A stretch of DNA of 64,000 bases from Vibrio tubiashii ATCC 19109 (GCF_000772105.1 NZ_CP009355.1:372001-436000); one strand, 5' to 3'; positions 49,101 to 58,763 are shown, numbered from the stretch's first letter. Program-made: numbers and translations. Notes: generated by a model not told the origin, from the sequence alone.

Positions 49101-52100
49101 GACGCAGGCGCGCTAGACAATATCTTGTTTAGGCCGAAAGCGAACTACCCAACGGGTAACGATGACAATAAAGTCACGATCAATGTAACCGGTACAGTTA
49201 CGGATACTGCGACATTTAACGAGCTGGGTACCACTACATCCTCTAGCCATTCAGATAGTTTCACTACTAGTGTTAGCTTTGAAGTGGCGCCAGTTGTGGA
49301 TGATGTGAAGGTGACAGGACCAGGTTCTGATCCTAGCCAAACCATCGAGGTAACGGGCAATGAAGACGAAGCCATTTCACTTGGCAACTCCGGTGCAGTC
49401 TCCATAGAGCTGACTGATACTGATGGCTCAGAATCCTTTGTGTCGATTAAGTTCACTGATGTGCCAGATGGTTTCTTGCTTATCGCTGATCCATCTAGCG
49501 GCTATACCGTGAAAAATAACGGCAATGGTGAGTGGAGCGTTAAAGTGCCTGCAGGTTCAACAGACTCATTGGATCTAAGTGCGATATCGGTTCAACCACC
49601 TAAGCACTTTAGTGGTAGTGCTGAGTTTGGCGTGGCGGTCTTTACTCAGGAATCGTTACTTGGTGTACCTACCGCAGCGAAAAACCTGCCTAACTTCAAG
49701 CTTACGGTTAACCCTGTTGGTGATATTGTCGATACTGACCCTACAGATTCAGCAACGGGCTCTGAAGGTCAGAATATCGATATTGCTATTAACGCTTCTG
49801 TGATTGATAAAGCGATGTCCGCGACAGGAAGCGGTACATACACCGAGAACGCGCCAGAAACGATTCGTGTGGAAGTGACCAATGTTCCTCAAGATGCGAA
49901 GATCTTCTACCCAGATGGGACGACACTCGCGAGTTACGATCCGGCGACTAAGGTATGGACGCTCGATATCTCGGCGCAGCAGCTCGACAAGATCGTGTTT
50001 AACTCAGGCGAGCACAACAGCGATACAGGCAATGCTTTAGGTATTGATGCGCCGATACATATTGCTGTGCAGTCGAACGACAATGGCGCATTAGGACCGA
50101 AGTCTGAGTTTGATGTCGATTTAGTTGTTGACCCAATCAATGATCAACCTACTTTCGTGAACGTTGTAAACCTAGATACGTCGGAAGATGTTGCTGGTGG
50201 TTTAGCAATCAATCAGTTGTCTATTGCTGATGTTGATGCCACTTACGATGATCCCGATGCGACTTACACGCTCACTTTGCAAGTCGATAAAGGTACGCTT
50301 GAGTTTGTTAATGATGCGAATGTTAACTTTACTCTTGCTGCTGATGGCAGTCTTATCGCGACAGGTAAATTGGCGGATATCAACGCTGCGATCGCTGCGG
50401 GTAAAGTAATTTTTAAACCAGATGCTGACAGTAATGACATCAACTCGGGTGGTCCTGTGACTGTGACCGCGATAGTGGATGATGGTGGCAACAATGGCGC
50501 GATCGACCCAGGCGATAGCAGTACATCATCGACCAATCAAACCACCTTCTTGATCAACGTAACAGAAGTCAACGATGCGCCAGAGCCGAAAGATTTCAAC
50601 TTAGCTGATCTGCCAGAAGAGGGCAGTATAACCATCAACGTACAAGATCTTATTGATGGAACCTTCGACAAAGAAGGTGACACCATTACTGTTGAAAGCC
50701 TTACTCTAGTTGAGGGTCAAGGCACTTTGACTCAGCAAGGAGGTAACTGGGTATTTGAAGCGGCTAAAGATTACAATGGCCCAGTGAAAATCAGTTATGT
50801 TGTCAAAGATGACGGCACGACCAATGGTCAACCGGATCACCTGACAGGAAGCGCGGAAATAAACTTTGATGTGACTCCTGTTAACGACAAACCAGTACTG
50901 GATATTGACGACATCACTTCATCAATAGACGAAGCATCGAGCCAACAGCTCAGTGGAATCAATGTTTCAGATATCGACTATGTTGGGGCGTCTGCCAATG
51001 ATTTGATGACAGTGACACTCAATGTGGATTACGGCAAGCTGTCTATCGTATTACCTGCGGGCTCGGGTGTGACGGCTACTGGAGAAGGAAGCAGCACACT
51101 AACGCTATCAGGAACTCTAGCGGATCTTAATGCGCTACTTGATACGCCGACAAGCACGACAGGGGTGTTTATTGACGCGAGTTTAGCGCCTTCAAATACC
51201 ATTGCGCTTGATGTGACTGCTAAAGATAGCTGGAACCCGTCAGGTCTTCGATTGGAAGCAGAACCTAAACACTATGACATTACGGTTAATCCAGTGGCAA
51301 ATGCGCCAACACTGGCATTTGACAGCAAATATGCTTTCAACAAGAACATTACCGCGACTCAAAGTGCCAGCACCAGCGGTATTGCGGTACTGGGTATTAT
51401 GGCAGCACTAACCGACACCACAGAAGCGCTCACTTTAGAAGTTAAAGATGTGCCTCCAGGTGCGACGTTGGAAAGCACCAACGGTACAGTTTCTTTCGAA
51501 AACGGAGTCTGGCATGTGTCGCAGGATGCGATTGACACATTGACGGTGAAAGGGGCGACCGTAGGCGACCATACTTTGCATATTACCGCTGTGTCGGAAG
51601 AGCTTGATGGCAATGGCCAACCTCTAGATAGAGCAGAGTCAGTTAACCATATCGCGATCGACCTTAATGTGGTAGATAACGTCACTGCGTTAGAGATTAA
51701 CAAGTCATCGCAAACAGAAGCCGTACACCTTGATGGCAGTGGCTCGAATAGTACGCTAACAGGTGGTAGTGGCGATGACTTACTGGTTGGTGGAGCCGGC
51801 AATGATACCCTCATCGGTGGAGCGGGAGACGACACACTAATGGGTGGCGAAGGTAACGATACCTTAGAAGGTGGTCTGGGCTCTGATATTCTTGTGGGTG
51901 GCACTGGAATGGATGTTTTCGTCTGGCGTGAAATCGACGATGGTTCACTTGATACCATCAAAGACTTCAGTGTCAGTGAGGGTGATAAGATCGATTTACG
52001 TGAGGTGCTTCCTGAACTGAAATCAGGTTCTTTGGATATGGATACGTTGCTTGAGCATCTTAATGTCAAAGTCGATGGTAACAATGTTGAACTGCATGTT

Positions 52101-52244
52101 CACCCAGGTGGAGACGGAACCCAAGACCAAGGTATATTGGTTGAGAATCTTGTGCCTCAGCTTGATAGTGGCTTTAGTGGCATGTCTCATGAAGATATGG
52201 TCTCTTCACTACTGCAGCATGTTATGGTTCATGACAACAACTAG
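37167..52244 (+). CDS. giant RTX adhesin with LapG-type retention module
   Basis: The 5025-residue protein starts with a LapA-like retention module (residues 1-135; [19 protein letters not shown] and DLGGWGVAP). A TAAG site at 122-125 in EATAAGAGA matches the LapG cleavage signal. An extender region of Ig/cadherin-like modules follows, including seven 270-residue repeats (499-2388) of the T1SS-143 plus VCBS-like kind. The C-terminus has RTX nonapeptides (about 4865-4915) and a VCA0849-type secretion tail. AGGAG eight bases before ATG sets the start. In family terms it is exported by a type I system, held in the outer membrane, and released by LapG when c-di-GMP falls. No type I secretion genes, lapD or lapG lie nearby. 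Confidence 0.9.
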   Translation: MDVEVLRQAAIVKEVSGDVVAVKPDGSAKKVVVGDTIPSGEIVITANHSTILMESSEAAINLDANTLATEDDLGGWGVAPVAGEVNFDLAQLGEGAISEDELAAIQDAILAGADPTELLEATAAGAGAAGSANGGFVTIEYNGTEVLASTFFETSGFSTDSTEQVDDEIRPIIFADGGQSISEALTEGSLSGGTYPQSVTSSVTIFAADLSLDPTSFVPEPLSLASLLSELNSDITSNGESVTFTYNATTNTITGVDGDGNPVLTIDIDATSVGRDVGLELTTTILQPIDHTPSVGGGQVAFTGDQITVSFEITGTDTGGNSIQAPIDAQVTIGDGTDPSVANITEANVYEAGLDDGSKVGDTSTTASGTITFAAGSDDVTQVQIDVDDFNSSQQTSPITSQGQTVVLEAVAGQPGVYVGFITLGGNRVDVLRVTLNDVVKAGTDTSPTFNAGYSIELLEEIDHPLQGQDSLSISLPVFATDADNDQSVRSNLVVNVGDDIQVVTDGSLSVTEPTIGQSAQSNEIDVITEAGADQGKVSTVTFDGQSINFNENQSEYPVTDGKLVVSADGKISFIPNSNVDHSGSDEVKHTIVVTVTDKDGDTLTSNVELTIKDGADPVITDITQANVYEAGLTDGSKVGDTVTTATGDISFTTGSDTVVAMKVDVAEFNRTSTLESAGQKVVLEEITGPNGEFTGQYAGYITQNGVKVEVLKVTLDQSNLGKYTVTLSQEVDHGAQGMDSLAVNVPVYAVDKDNDNSASVNLKVNIGDDIQVVTDGSLSVTEPTVGQSAQSNEIDVITEAGADQGKVSTVTFDGQSINFNENQSEYLVTDGKLVVSADGKISFIPNSNVDHSGSDEIKHTIVVTVTDKDGDTLTSNVELTIKDGADPVITDITQANVYEAGLTDGSKVGDTVTTATGDISFTTGSDTVVAMKVDVAEFNRTSTLESAGQKVVLEEITGPNGEFTGQYAGYITQNGVKVEVMKVTLDQSNLGKYTVTLSQEVDHGAQGMDSLAVNVPVYAVDKDNDNSASVNLKVNIGDDIQVVTDGSLSVTEPTVGQSAQSNEIDVITEAGADQGKVSTVTFDGQSINFNENQSEYLVTDGKLVVSADGKISFIPNSNVDHSGSDEIKHTIVVTVKDSDGDELTSTVDLTIKDGADPVITNITQANVYEAGLTDGSKVGDTVTTATGDISFTTGSDTVVAMKVDVAEFNRTSTLESAGQKVVLEEITGPNGEFTGQYAGYITQNGVKVEVMKVTLDQSNLGKYTVTLSQEVDHGAQGMDSLAVNVPVYAVDKDNDNSANVNLKVNIGDDIQVVTDGSLSVTEPTIGQSAQSNEIDVITEAGADQGKVSTVTFDGQSINFNENQTEYTVTDGKLVVSADGKISFIPNSNVDHSGSDEVKHTIVVTVKDSDGDELTSTVDLTIKDGADPVINTIDQANVYEAGLTDGSKVGDTVTTATGDISFTTGSDTVVAMKVDVAEFNRTSTLESGGQKVVLEEITGPNGEFTGQYAGYITQNGVKVEVLKVTLDQSNLGKYTVTLSQEVDHGAQGMDSLAVNVPVYAVDQDNDNSANVNLKVNIGDDIQVVTDGSISVVEPTIGQSAQSNEIDVITEAGADQGKVSTVTFDGQSINFNENQSEYPVTDGKLVVSADGKISFIPNSNVDHSGSDEVKHTIVVTVKDSDGDELTSTVDLTIKDGADPVINTIDQANVYEAGLTDGSKVGDTVTTATGDISFTTGSDTVVAMKVDVAEFNRTSTLESGGQKVVLEEITGPNGEFTGQYAGYITQNGVKVEVLKVTLDQSNLGKYTVTLSQEVDHGAQGMDSLAVNVPVYAVDQDNDNSANVNLKVNIGDDIQVVTDGSISVVEPTIGQSAQSNEIDVITEAGADQGKVSTVTFDGQSINFNENQNEYPVTDGKLVVSSDGKISFIPNSNVDHSASEEIKHTIVVTVKDNDGDELTSTVDLTIKDGADPVINTIDQANVYEAGLTDGSKVGDTVTTATGDISFTTGSDTVVAMKVDVAEFNRTSTLESAGQKVVLEEVTGPNGEFTGQYAGYITQNGVKVEVLNVTLDQSNLGKYTVTLSQEVDHGAQGMDSLAVNVPVYAVDQDNDNSANVNLKVNIGDDIQVVTDGSISVVEPTVGQSAQSNEIDVITEAGADQGKVSTVTFDGQSINFNENQSEYPVTDGKLVVSADGKISFIPNSNVDHSASEEVKHTIVVTVKDNDGDELTSTVELTITDGADPVITNIIQANVYEAGLTDGSKVGDTVTTATGDISFTTGSDTVVAMKVDVAEFNRTSTLESAGQKVVLEEITGPNGEFTGQYAGYITQNGVKVEVLNVTLDQSNLGKYTVTLSQEVDHGVQGMDSLAVNVPVYAVDQDNDNSANVNLKVNIGDDTATIDGFKIGSTFSVNEDDTSSGSSPGSATATGSFITTEGADTVVKYELVNINTTENGLKSGGFDVDITKQTGTSDPAIYQGKANGELVFTLELNSDGSYTYTQIKALDHAPGSDSLMVPFDVVAIDRDGDVSPSVPLAIEVKDDKPILTGTTGEKVVDEDDLTGIGSDQSQDTQISGNFVVNEGADGVVEYELVDADNTLNGLESGGESLEWAAVTNSGTVFTYTAQTTSGVPVFTIKFDTADNSYTFNLLKPLDHPDGDGQNSLDINFKVKATDFDGDESGVITLPIQVTDDIPQLTGQSITRIEGQNFGGSKVDMFADETDKGADNAALTKIEGTTDANGAEIVFGGPRGTYLDSVDLRDGRQNVRVYEQTDDGNGGTDTRQLGILRINSNGEIEFRATNYLEHNGDEINFKVNVTATDGDNDTSIAPLDITITDREARPIALKVTTFEDAGRDSSINYASGDEPAWENAQDNQAGLPNEPAKVSLSVNLFDRDNAEDIGQLTIKAGNHRGTFYYEENGVLHELKADANGDIIFDGTVLQQSFTQSGNNTIATIDNLYFVPDRNYSTGNGGVRINYQLQIDNNGTADHTVDSNFRIEVESVADIATWNDSRSTYQYQVEEDGDNVRIQLRAETQDTSRPETITYELKVTDGEGHFELLDRNGDPITPVNGVYTISAQDINRIQVNPADNYSGQIRFEATAVTTERSNPYNDGTLDKESARSEPKEIIIDVTPDADMGSFSVNRIQINEDNIADPDYTGTGPNHEPFTLNEVITMNPSVDTDGSETLHVRISDITEGASLVWVGSGSSQITTVTVNGETYQEIPYDQLGNVEVVPDLHSNIDFKFDVTGVVKDTANLSGNVVHVDEAIMGTKTVNVAVKGVADTPENNTGNSADWKEFTDGSTSGVETTIDENGSAEIKFSVESGEFAQRPADNSESITVLLSNIPDGVVIEDASGNAVNLNFTGYDSNGQPIYEANITNLGAGSNSGIVIRPVSSSTENIHIKETIIVTENDGHSKSFEREIRVKVQPVIDTSDNYKNTSVGDEDSPIDIKWHPKVGQDYTDTDEHVTSIKISGIPDGSTVYVDGQVVTVTNGSIEVVPSAGQSPEAFTQAALQNGFIQITPPKDSSTNFDLQTTIEIEEVNHEHAIGQPTDEVGRAQATLNGTITVKVNPVVEPEDANNRLIVENEGGSEVGSATNQVVANSDGSILFTTNTAKDAQSGEFVIRYLETDASGPVGQPNEVVTQLVVQFDDTRQEIMDQLFIEGAVYEGNGRWVITDEDAFSIKAPNGLDYTPATTGDPNVFNDIGLTIYAQVVDKGDDDTKQSVAEQRETKVTLSFPEHVDGTDYKAGVIDIVDNSVVTGTEDTSIDLGTQLKPVMSVISHDNVVGHEDTVTIVIDNSVTVDGKTFSIGIGGSNVDFTNGQYVFKATLTKDGVIEGLDGLTLIPPKDYSGDFRLPLTVITTDNTTGDEISKSESVIIKVDPIADVKDGANPEPEITLEVKGSLDDSMDPIDQDGQGGPDKVGYEDSYIQLDLGYDIADKVTGVEGGKEVLSSVTLTLADTTIGEFYDQAGKSLGPSVTFTQAQIDAGALDNILFRPKANYPTGNDDNKVTINVTGTVTDTATFNELGTTTSSSHSDSFTTSVSFEVAPVVDDVKVTGPGSDPSQTIEVTGNEDEAISLGNSGAVSIELTDTDGSESFVSIKFTDVPDGFLLIADPSSGYTVKNNGNGEWSVKVPAGSTDSLDLSAISVQPPKHFSGSAEFGVAVFTQESLLGVPTAAKNLPNFKLTVNPVGDIVDTDPTDSATGSEGQNIDIAINASVIDKAMSATGSGTYTENAPETIRVEVTNVPQDAKIFYPDGTTLASYDPATKVWTLDISAQQLDKIVFNSGEHNSDTGNALGIDAPIHIAVQSNDNGALGPKSEFDVDLVVDPINDQPTFVNVVNLDTSEDVAGGLAINQLSIADVDATYDDPDATYTLTLQVDKGTLEFVNDANVNFTLAADGSLIATGKLADINAAIAAGKVIFKPDADSNDINSGGPVTVTAIVDDGGNNGAIDPGDSSTSSTNQTTFLINVTEVNDAPEPKDFNLADLPEEGSITINVQDLIDGTFDKEGDTITVESLTLVEGQGTLTQQGGNWVFEAAKDYNGPVKISYVVKDDGTTNGQPDHLTGSAEINFDVTPVNDKPVLDIDDITSSIDEASSQQLSGINVSDIDYVGASANDLMTVTLNVDYGKLSIVLPAGSGVTATGEGSSTLTLSGTLADLNALLDTPTSTTGVFIDASLAPSNTIALDVTAKDSWNPSGLRLEAEPKHYDITVNPVANAPTLAFDSKYAFNKNITATQSASTSGIAVLGIMAALTDTTEALTLEVKDVPPGATLESTNGTVSFENGVWHVSQDAIDTLTVKGATVGDHTLHITAVSEELDGNGQPLDRAESVNHIAIDLNVVDNVTALEINKSSQTEAVHLDGSGSNSTLTGGSGDDLLVGGAGNDTLIGGAGDDTLMGGEGNDTLEGGLGSDILVGGTGMDVFVWREIDDGSLDTIKDFSVSEGDKIDLREVLPELKSGSLDMDTLLEHLNVKVDGNNVELHVHPGGDGTQDQGILVENLVPQLDSGFSGMSHEDMVSSLLQHVMVHDNN
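38661..44330 (+). repeat. seven tandem 810-bp repeats inside the adhesin gene
   Basis: The unit starts at GATGATATCC (or GATGACATCC) at 38661, 39471, 40281, 41091, 41901, 42711 and 43521. It is exactly 810 bp (270 residues) every time and ends at 44330. A half-copy of the second part of the unit, more diverged, lies at about 38161-38660. The stretch 41322-42046 is identical to 42132-42856 (725 bp) by line-by-line comparison. The stretch 38929-39757 equals 39739-40567 with two mismatches. Such identity points to recent copying or homogenisation. Confidence 0.9.
51762..51908 (+). repeat. RTX calcium-binding nonapeptide repeats
   Basis: Encodes [21 protein letters not shown] units (GGxGxDxUx), about five in a row, just before the secretion tail of the adhesin. 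Known in the family to fold on calcium outside the cell. Confidence 0.85.
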
Positions 52245-52268
52245 AACCGTTTAGTTAGCGATGAATAC

Positions 52269-52303
52269 AACAACGCCCCTGATTAGGGGCGTTGTTTTAA
52301 TTT
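52269..52303. terminator. strong bidirectional terminator
   Basis: A perfect 12-bp stem AACAACGCCCCT / AGGGGCGTTGTT with loop GATT is followed by TTAATTT. It lies between the adhesin end and the convergent TetR gene. Confidence 0.9.
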
Positions 52304-52325
52304 ATGGTTGCTTCAACTTATATAG

Positions 52326-52934
52326 CTACTTCACTTTGTAGGTTGCAACAAAACTCGTGACTGCGTGTTTGATGGCTTGCTGAACTTCTTCGCAGCTTGG
52401 AGGAGGCAAATGAGCGACTAATTGTGGCCAGAAAATCACCGCTTTAATGCTGCCAATATATTGTTCTATGGCAATAGATACATCGGATATTTCCAATGCG
52501 CCTGCTTTTATACCTTGCTTAGCCCATGTTTGTAAGCCGTATGAATCTCCAACCGACTCGAACTTAGACACCAATACCTTTGAGGTTTCATGACAGCGGA
52601 TACATTCGGCCATCACAAGCCTTGCAGTAATCTGGTAATCCTCATTGTTGATGTAACACATCTGCTTCAACGTTAATTCGGTTAATTGCTCTTCAATTGA
52701 TACAGAAGGTTCAAACGCCACCTCACATTGGTCATCAAAGCGGCACATAAGCTTATCCACAATAACTTCAAATAGAGCGTCTTTGTTTGGGTAGTATTTG
52801 TAAAGCGTGCGCTTAGATACACCAGCATGCTTGGAAATACCCTCCATACTTGCTTGTTCGAAGCCTTTTTGAGAAAAAACCTCGAAGGCAGATCTAATGA
52901 TATCTTCTTGTTTTATATCGCTTCTTTTTACCAT
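52326..52934 (-). CDS. TetR-family transcriptional regulator
   Basis: The 202-residue protein has the TetR DNA-binding domain in its first 50 residues (IIRSAFEVFSQKGFEQASMEGISKHAGVSKRTLYKYYPNKDALF-type helix-turn-helix) and an all-helical ligand domain. It is divergent from an MFS gene 360 bp away, and two matched operator candidates lie just upstream of its own start, so it probably represses itself and perhaps the pump. The ligand is unknown. The ribosome site is weak. Confidence 0.9.
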   Translation of the reverse strand: MVKRSDIKQEDIIRSAFEVFSQKGFEQASMEGISKHAGVSKRTLYKYYPNKDALFEVIVDKLMCRFDDQCEVAFEPSVSIEEQLTELTLKQMCYINNEDYQITARLVMAECIRCHETSKVLVSKFESVGDSYGLQTWAKQGIKAGALEISDVSIAIEQYIGSIKAVIFWPQLVAHLPPPSCEEVQQAIKHAVTSFVATYKVK

Positions 52935-52955
52935 GAAAAGTACCCAACAGACTTC

Positions 52956-52977
52956 AAGTAAACGATGGCACTTACTT
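52956..52977. promoter_or_regulatory. TetR-type operator candidate, copy 1
   Basis: AAGTAA, ten bases, TTACTT: a 22-bp inverted repeat with arms typical of TetR sites, 22 bp upstream of the TetR gene. Read on the other strand it matches copy 2 at 18 of 22 positions. The rest of the 360-bp gap 52935-53294 is AT-rich and shows no gene; a TATACT box near 53243 could serve the MFS gene. Confidence 0.6.
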
Positions 52978-52995
52978 TATAATTGGTGATGCTTA

Positions 52996-53017
52996 AAGTA
53001 TACACCATCGTTTACTT
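52996..53017. promoter_or_regulatory. TetR-type operator candidate, copy 2
   Basis: AAGTA and TACTT arms enclose a core that shares the 13-base block CCATCGTTTACTT with the reverse of copy 1. The centres are 40 bp apart, about four helical turns, so two dimers could sit on one DNA face. Confidence 0.6.
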
Positions 53018-53294
53018 CATAATTTTAATTAATCTTAGTGAGATAGATACTTAATGTCAAAAACGAGATTAACACAAGATATTGGTGGTTTGAGCAAGAA
53101 GTTCAACTGGAAGAAATGACTCTTAGCTATCGAAACTAGAATCTTTAACTATTTATTTTTAAATGCCTTTTGCGGTTTTTCCTACAATTTACAGGCTTTC
53201 TCTCTACTCGCTCTATAAAGCCTTTTGTTTTTATTGATTATTTGTATACTGGCTAAATAACAATTATGCAACAAGTTGGTTTAAGGAGAGTGGT

Positions 53295-54542
53295 ATGGAA
53301 AGAGAACAAAGCTTGTTTCAATGGGAAAGGGTGAAGCGATTTAACCTTCCCGTCTGGACTGTCCTTATCGGTGTTCTTATCGCGCGAACCAGCTTCTTTA
53401 TGGCTTGGCCATTCTTAGTTGTATTCCTGTATCAAGACTACGGCGCCTCGGCAATTGAAGTCGGCGGTATGCTAGCAGCGTCTGCATTTATCGGATCTTC
53501 GACAGGTCTCTACTCGGGCTACTTATCCGATAAGTTTGGTCGAAAATGGCTGATGGTTGCAGGCTGCTTTATTGCATTCTTTGCCTACTGTGGTATCGCT
53601 CTAGCGACAGAAATGTGGCATTTCCATCTATTAGTATTACTGACCGGTTTGATGCATCCAATGATTGATGGTCCAGCAAAAGCGGTACTCGGTGACTCCT
53701 TGGCTGATTTGAAAGACCGAGAATTGGCGCTTAACACACGCTACTTCCTGTTAAACATAGGTGGTGCTGTTGGGCCATTAATCGGCGTTACATTGGCATT
53801 GTCAGATCCGCAAAGCTTATTTTTAGTGACAGGGATTACCCATCTTGTCTATGCCTTTTGGATTATGTTTGGTATTGAAAGAAAGATCCACAAAGCGGAT
53901 AAGGGCAAGGAGTCTTCTGTACTACCAAACTTTAGGCAAACCCTAAAAGTGATTAGCCAAGACAAAATATTTGTTCTGCTCCTATTTGCTAACTTGCTGC
54001 TGATGTTTGTCTACGCTCAATTAGAATCATCAGTGCCTCAAGTGATTGTACGTAGTGGTATTGAAGATGCCGCTAAACTCATTGCTATGCTGATGGTCGT
54101 CAATACTGCAACGATAGTTGTTTTCCAGTTCCCATTGCTTAAGTTAATGGAGAAGCTGCCGCTGTTTAGTCGCACTAGAATTGGTATGGTACTGATAGCG
54201 ATGGGGCAGGTTGGCTTTATCGTGTCACCAAACGATTCCGCACTTGGTTGGGCTATCGCTTGCTTTATTATTAGTGTCGGTGAAGTGATCACTTTCCCAA
54301 CCATCAATGTACAGATTGATCGTCTTGCACCTGACCATTTACGCGGTTCTTATTTTGGCGCCACCGCGCTATACACGCTAGGTTTCGCGATAGGGCCGCT
54401 GCTTGGTGGGGTAATGATTGAATGGTTTGGTGCCACTTGGTTATTTGCGCTCTGTTTTGTCGCTTGTTTAGGGATGATTTGGCTTTACCACGTTGCCTCC
54501 CATATGGAAGACAACGTAGAACGCGAAGTTGCATGGCAGTAG
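53295..54542 (+). CDS. MFS transporter
   Basis: The 415-residue protein has twelve predicted helices and the MFS loop SGYLSDKFGRKWLM between helices 2 and 3. A charged N-terminus (MEREQSLFQWERVKRF) precedes helix 1. AAGGAGAG precedes ATG. It is divergent from a TetR regulator, the usual arrangement of a drug or metabolite exporter with its repressor. The substrate is not predictable. The stop codon lies inside the terminator stem. Confidence 0.88.
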   Translation: MEREQSLFQWERVKRFNLPVWTVLIGVLIARTSFFMAWPFLVVFLYQDYGASAIEVGGMLAASAFIGSSTGLYSGYLSDKFGRKWLMVAGCFIAFFAYCGIALATEMWHFHLLVLLTGLMHPMIDGPAKAVLGDSLADLKDRELALNTRYFLLNIGGAVGPLIGVTLALSDPQSLFLVTGITHLVYAFWIMFGIERKIHKADKGKESSVLPNFRQTLKVISQDKIFVLLLFANLLLMFVYAQLESSVPQVIVRSGIEDAAKLIAMLMVVNTATIVVFQFPLLKLMEKLPLFSRTRIGMVLIAMGQVGFIVSPNDSALGWAIACFIISVGEVITFPTINVQIDRLAPDHLRGSYFGATALYTLGFAIGPLLGGVMIEWFGATWLFALCFVACLGMIWLYHVASHMEDNVEREVAWQ

Positions 54543-54559
54543 CCCAAGTCTGGGCTACT
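54538..54559. terminator. terminator stem that includes the MFS stop codon
   Basis: A 9-bp stem AGTAGCCCA / TGGGCTACT with loop AGTC. The TAG stop of the MFS gene is within the left arm. It stands between two convergent genes and can act both ways; T tract short. Confidence 0.6.
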
Positions 54560-54569
54560 TATCGAATGT

Positions 54570-55664
54570 TTAGCGCGTGATTACCTCTTCTTCGCCGGCT
54601 CGGTGAGGATCAAGTTGTATCGTTTGAGTCGGGAAGGCGATATCGGCATCATGCTGCTGAATGATCTGGTAGATTTTGAGCAGTACATCTTGCTTCACTT
54701 CGTGGTAGCGAATCCAGTTAACGGTTTTTGTAAAGGTATAAACCATTAGGGTCAGAGAGGATGGAGCAAAACCATTAAAGTTAACAATCAGGGTTTGCTG
54801 TGTATCGATATCTGGGTGGTTTTCGAGCATGCTTTTAATATCTGATACGATGATTTCGACTTTTGCTCCATCTTTGTATCGAATACCAATGTTCTCGTTA
54901 ATACGTCGGTTGAGCATGCGAGACGGGTTTTCTACGACAATGTTGCTGAAAACAGAGTTAGGAACGTAGATGGGTCTCTTGTCGAAGGTTCGAATGATCG
55001 TCATACGCCAACCGATGCGTTCTACCGTTCCTTCTATCTGTCTGTCTGGAGAGCGAATCCAATCACCAACTTTAAATGGTCGGTCAAAGTAGATCATCAT
55101 TCCACCGAAGAAGTTAGACAGCAGATCTTTGGCGGCGAGACCAACAATTAAACCACCGACACCACCAAACGTAAGTAGGCCAGACAGGCTTAAACCAAAT
55201 GCCTGCATGACAGTTAGCGCGCCAATGACGATAAAGAACAACCGCGCAACTTTGGCAACCGCCTGTACAGTTGTTTCGTCTCTGTTGTTCTGTTTTAGTA
55301 CGTACTCTTCAATGTTGTTGATAAGACGCATGGTGATCCAAACGAAAATACCAATCACTAAAATGAGCTTAAGAGTACTCAGCCAGTTAAGCTTGGAACC
55401 CATGTAATCTTGGAGAAGAAAACCTGCTGAGATAGTTGCTGGCCAGCACCATATCAATGCACTTACTGGGGTCTTTAATGCTTCTAGCGTTAGATCATCC
55501 CAATGAAAACTGGTTTTTCCAACCAATACCTCTAGTCGGCTGTAGACGATGCGCCATACGATCCACACCAGAAAACTTGCCAACGTGATAAGCAAAACAT
55601 TGGTATCCCAAGTTTGGAGCATGTTGGCGAGTGGTTGCGGTAATTGCGTGAGTAACTCGTTCAT
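54570..55664 (-). CDS. ynaI: MscS-type mechanosensitive channel YnaI
   Basis: The 364-residue protein matches E. coli YnaI closely from the pore helix through the beta domain: FGGVGGLIVGLAAKDLLSNFFGG, YFDRPFKVGDWIRSPDRQIEGTVERIGWR, RPIYVPNSVFSNIVVENPSRM and FPTQTIQL. About five membrane helices are predicted, with the third MscS helix forming the pore. It releases solutes on hypo-osmotic shock. The start is ATG 55664; the ribosome site is weak. Single gene, convergent with the MFS gene. Confidence 0.9.
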   Translation of the reverse strand: MNELLTQLPQPLANMLQTWDTNVLLITLASFLVWIVWRIVYSRLEVLVGKTSFHWDDLTLEALKTPVSALIWCWPATISAGFLLQDYMGSKLNWLSTLKLILVIGIFVWITMRLINNIEEYVLKQNNRDETTVQAVAKVARLFFIVIGALTVMQAFGLSLSGLLTFGGVGGLIVGLAAKDLLSNFFGGMMIYFDRPFKVGDWIRSPDRQIEGTVERIGWRMTIIRTFDKRPIYVPNSVFSNIVVENPSRMLNRRINENIGIRYKDGAKVEIIVSDIKSMLENHPDIDTQQTLIVNFNGFAPSSLTLMVYTFTKTVNWIRYHEVKQDVLLKIYQIIQQHDADIAFPTQTIQLDPHRAGEEEVITR

Positions 55665-55783
55665 TTTTCAATTCTAATTTGGTCGGTATGGCACAAGTAT
55701 ATGTGTTATATCACAGTCAAACTAGAGGTTATCAACCGACTAACGTGAAATGGAGTGTGCGACAAAGAGACGAGCGTTGATTC

Positions 55784-56224
55784 TCACTTATTGCCGAAAT
55801 GATCAGAGAGCGCTGCGCGACGATTTTTAGCGGAGCCTCCTCCTGACATATCGATAGTATTTTCATAGCCCTCTTTGATAAAACGCTGTGTAGGGCTGTT
55901 GGGTTCTAAACGCCTAAGTTGAGGAGATTTGAAGGTTCCCGCCAGTTGATAGATGGAATCGCCACCTCCTGTCTGAACGGTAATGCGCTTGCCATCGAAA
56001 TCAAATTGGGTCGCTATTAATCGGTCGTTACGATAGACGCCGCGCGAATTCAAGGTAAGCACCTCAGTCTGATAAGGCGGTGCACCGATTTCTATCCACC
56101 TGCCGTAAACATGTTTAGGATGGATATAATCTTGATAGCTAAAATAAAGCAGCGCACTGAACGCGATAGCCAGAGTGACGAAGATGAACACGAAGGCGGT
56201 TCTGATAGCGGAACTTTTAGTCAT
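55784..56224 (-). CDS. DUF2850-type single-pass membrane protein
   Basis: The 146-residue protein has one N-terminal membrane helix (about residues 8-30) followed by a small exported beta domain with the segment HPKHVYGRWIEIGAPPYQTEVLTL. This is the DUF2850 family, found mostly in Vibrionaceae, function unknown. AGGT five bases before ATG supports the start. Confidence 0.72.
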   Translation of the reverse strand: MTKSSAIRTAFVFIFVTLAIAFSALLYFSYQDYIHPKHVYGRWIEIGAPPYQTEVLTLNSRGVYRNDRLIATQFDFDGKRITVQTGGGDSIYQLAGTFKSPQLRRLEPNSPTQRFIKEGYENTIDMSGGGSAKNRRAALSDHFGNK

Positions 56225-56461
56225 TTCAACCTGCTGTCTTCGTCATAGGGGTGAATTTACTGCGGACACATAGATTGTCGGAGATTAAAACTCAGCGCAA
56301 TAACCGCACAGAGAACTTTGAACTCCAGCCCAAAAATACGGAACAAGTCATAGTGCCCTTCACTTTATTTTAGCTGACTTCAAGTTAATTAACGAACTAT
56401 AGTCTTCGTTGAAATCATGGTTGACAAGGCGTTAAGAGAGCGGTTTTATCATTGAGTAACT

Positions 56462-56641
56462 CATACCAACCAGAATAAATATCTGGTCATTCTTGCTAGT
56501 TAAAATCGCTGATAGCTTCGTTATAGCTATGTTTGCAAAGAATGGTGTAGGTAGATCAAATAGCTAGCTGCAATCTATGCCTTGCTCTAAGCGATTTTTC
56601 CTGCGCAATTATCTGATCACCTATTTATCCCGATTGGTATA
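56462..56641. mobile_element. 180-bp MITE-like element with imperfect terminal inverted repeats
   Basis: The left end CATACCAACCAGAATAAATA and the right end (reverse complement TATACCAATCGGGATAAATA) match at 16 of 20 positions. Similarity continues inward to shared AAAATCGCT blocks about 45 bases in, on both ends. It lies in the 494-bp gap between DUF2850 and ppnP (56225-56718) and has no coding capacity. No clear target-site duplication is visible. Elements of this look are common between genes in Vibrio. The remainder of the gap shows no gene. Confidence 0.6.
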
Positions 56642-56718
56642 AATATAGTTGCCTGATTTAAAAAAATTCGATAAAACAAACGTTTTGATGGAAAGTAGTT
56701 AAGCTCAAGGAGAGATAA

Positions 56719-57006
56719 ATGATCAAGGTAAACAGTTACTTTGAAGGTAATGTACAGTCACTCGGTTTTACCCAGCAAGATGGCGACTCCAGTGTTGGCG
56801 TTATGGCTGCTGGTGAGTACACATTTGGTACAGCAGCGCCGGAAAAAATGACCGTAGTGAAAGGCACATTGACCGTCAAACTAGCCGGTGCTCAAGAGTG
56901 GGTGACTTATGGCGCAGGCGAGTCTTTTAACGTTGCTGGCGATTCATCCTTTGATCTGCAAGTGAAAGAATCCACCGCGTACTTATGTGAGTACTTGAGT
57001 GAGTAA
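56719..57006 (+). CDS. ppnP: pyrimidine/purine nucleoside phosphorylase PpnP
   Basis: The 95-residue cupin-fold protein matches E. coli PpnP (YaiE) along its length: [21 protein letters not shown], then [18 protein letters not shown] and YLCEYL. The enzyme phosphorolyses several nucleosides to base and ribose 1-phosphate in the cytoplasm. AAGGAGAG precedes ATG. Ends with a good terminator; monocistronic. Confidence 0.92.
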   Translation: MIKVNSYFEGNVQSLGFTQQDGDSSVGVMAAGEYTFGTAAPEKMTVVKGTLTVKLAGAQEWVTYGAGESFNVAGDSSFDLQVKESTAYLCEYLSE

Positions 57007-57030
57007 TCATCATCGCTTTAACAACTGACA

Positions 57031-57056
57031 AAACCACGCAGCGGCGTGGTTTTTTT
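57031..57056 (+). terminator. intrinsic terminator after ppnP
   Basis: A 9-bp stem AAACCACGC / GCGTGGTTT with tetraloop AGCG, running into a seven-T tract. A strong rho-independent terminator. Confidence 0.92.
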
Positions 57057-57097
57057 ATGCCTGACAGTTCTTCTCGTCAAAAACACTTGGTAACCCA

Positions 57098-57442
57098 ATG
57101 TTAACCAGCGCTTTGCTACCTTTGCCGCTTGAGAGAGCGATATTCAAAGGTAACACGGTGCGATTCGATATTCAGCTAGCGGTTCCAACAAAATGGAAAA
57201 CAATGGTAGCGCTTTTGCTTGCCATCATTGCCTTGAAGTTCAACCTGTTTGTTATTTGGGGTGCCTTTTGTTGCTTTTGGGGTGTTGAGAATTTGCGAAA
57301 CAAAGAGGCTTACTTTGTCGAGCGAGTCAAACTGAGCGACAACCCGATACTTTTTGCCATCATCATTTTGAGTTGGTTTTTTATGGGCGCGCTCTACTTC
57401 TATATGGACGACCGCATCTTCCAGTTTATCTATGCACTTTAA
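57098..57442 (+). CDS. small membrane protein ahead of the radical SAM gene
   Basis: The 114-residue protein has three hydrophobic segments (about 34-50, 50-62 and 85-101) with a short basic loop between. I recognise no family. There is no strong ribosome site at ATG 57098. Only 17 bases separate it from the radical SAM gene, so the two are probably cotranscribed. Confidence 0.6.
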   Translation: MLTSALLPLPLERAIFKGNTVRFDIQLAVPTKWKTMVALLLAIIALKFNLFVIWGAFCCFWGVENLRNKEAYFVERVKLSDNPILFAIIILSWFFMGALYFYMDDRIFQFIYAL

Positions 57443-57459
57443 CCATCAAGAGGTGTGAC

Positions 57460-58671
57460 ATGAAGGTTTATCTAATCAAAGCGTCTTCAGGCAGTGACTA
57501 TTCCAAATATAAAGCGGAGACTGGCGGCCCGCCGCAAAACATATTTGCAGCGGCAGCTGCAACGCCTAATTGGTATAGCTTAGATATGGTGGATGAAACC
57601 ATCGGTATGAAGGCAGACTTGAAGACAGATGCGCAGTTGATAGTGATATTTATGTCTACACCAGATGCATATAGAGCGTATGAGCTGGCAAAAAACTACC
57701 GAGCGAAAGGTAAGCTGGTGGTACTGGGTGGATTACATACCAAGTTCAATCAAGACGAAGCAGCCGACCATGCAGATGCGATTATCATTGGCGAGGTTGA
57801 AAACTATTGGCTGGAATTACTCAATCACGCCGAACTTGGTAAGTTGAAACCTAAGTATGAAAGCAAGGAACAGGTTGACCTTAGCCAGCTTAACTCTTAC
57901 CCAACAGATATCATTTCGCCTTCGACTTACCACTACACATGGTCAGTATTGGTGACGCGTGGATGTCCGTTTAAGTGTAATTTTTGCCTAGTCCCTAGGT
58001 TCTTTAACAAGTTCGAGACAAGGCCGATTAGTCATATTGTTGATGAGTTAAAGCACCTAAAGTCGCTTGGGATTGAATGGGTCGAGCTACATTCAGATAA
58101 TCTCACTCATAATCGAGAGTTTGCTATTCAACTATTCGAAGCTATTGCGCCACTGAAAATGAGTTTTTATGGTGAGACAACGGTTTTGATTGCACGTGAC
58201 GAAGAGCTACTCTCAGCGGCCAAAAAAGCGGGCTTTAAAGCGGTCCTGCTTGGAATAGAAACACCATCGGAAGCGGCTTTGAAAGCGCAGAAAAAAGGAT
58301 TTGTAAAACCAGACAAAATGAAGGAGTACATCAACAAGATAAGGCAGTATGGTATTGAAGTGTGGGGAGACTTCCTATTCGGATTTGACGAGCACGACAC
58401 ATCAATCTTTGAGCAAACTCAACAGTTTGTAAAAGAGATAAAAGTCGACAAGGTGATCCCGCACTACATGATTCCTTTCCCTGGTTCGGAAACGTTTAAA
58501 AAACTGGACCAAGAGGGAAGAATTTTAACTAAAGACTGGTCTAAATATGATGGGAGCCATGCCGTTTACTTGCCCAAGAAAATGACCGCGAGCGAGCTTG
58601 AAGAGGGGATTTATTGGATATGGAGCAAGAACACGTCTTTTGTCGATAAGATGAAATCTTGGTTTAGTTAA
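57460..58671 (+). CDS. B12-binding-domain radical SAM enzyme
   Basis: The 403-residue protein starts at ATG 57460, with AGAGGTG six bases upstream; the longer frame from 57373 only adds out-of-phase sequence from the membrane gene. Residues 1-125 form a cobalamin-binding-like Rossmann region (VVLGGLHTKFN, ADAIIIGEVENYW). Residues 160-370 carry a radical SAM barrel with the cluster motif C169, C173, C176 (RGCPFKCNFC), and GFDEHDTSIFEQT in the later strand. This architecture is that of BchE-like and other class B methylases or oxidoreductases. The substrate is unknown; the DHxxG corrinoid motif is not obvious, so cobalamin use is uncertain. Confidence 0.85.
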   Translation: MKVYLIKASSGSDYSKYKAETGGPPQNIFAAAAATPNWYSLDMVDETIGMKADLKTDAQLIVIFMSTPDAYRAYELAKNYRAKGKLVVLGGLHTKFNQDEAADHADAIIIGEVENYWLELLNHAELGKLKPKYESKEQVDLSQLNSYPTDIISPSTYHYTWSVLVTRGCPFKCNFCLVPRFFNKFETRPISHIVDELKHLKSLGIEWVELHSDNLTHNREFAIQLFEAIAPLKMSFYGETTVLIARDEELLSAAKKAGFKAVLLGIETPSEAALKAQKKGFVKPDKMKEYINKIRQYGIEVWGDFLFGFDEHDTSIFEQTQQFVKEIKVDKVIPHYMIPFPGSETFKKLDQEGRILTKDWSKYDGSHAVYLPKKMTASELEEGIYWIWSKNTSFVDKMKSWFS

Positions 58672-58763
58672 GCCAATAGCGTTAAGTTTTCCTATTTTGA
58701 TTATCGATTTGACAAAGAGAAAGGACTTTCAAAAAGTGAAAGGCTAGAAAATATTAGTTAATC

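Noticed and set aside
37182..52084. Many long reverse-strand open frames within the adhesin gene (some repeated every 810 bp)
   Set aside because: They are the antisense frames of the repeats and recur at the same spacing, with no ribosome sites or own domains.
55691..55720. CRP site in the ynaI promoter (TGTG...TCACA)
   Set aside because: The spacing between half-sites is too short for the TGTGA-N6-TCACA pattern.
57373..57459. Longer N-terminus for the radical SAM enzyme
   Set aside because: It overlaps the membrane-protein gene out of frame; the ATG at 57460 has a good ribosome site and normal domain start.
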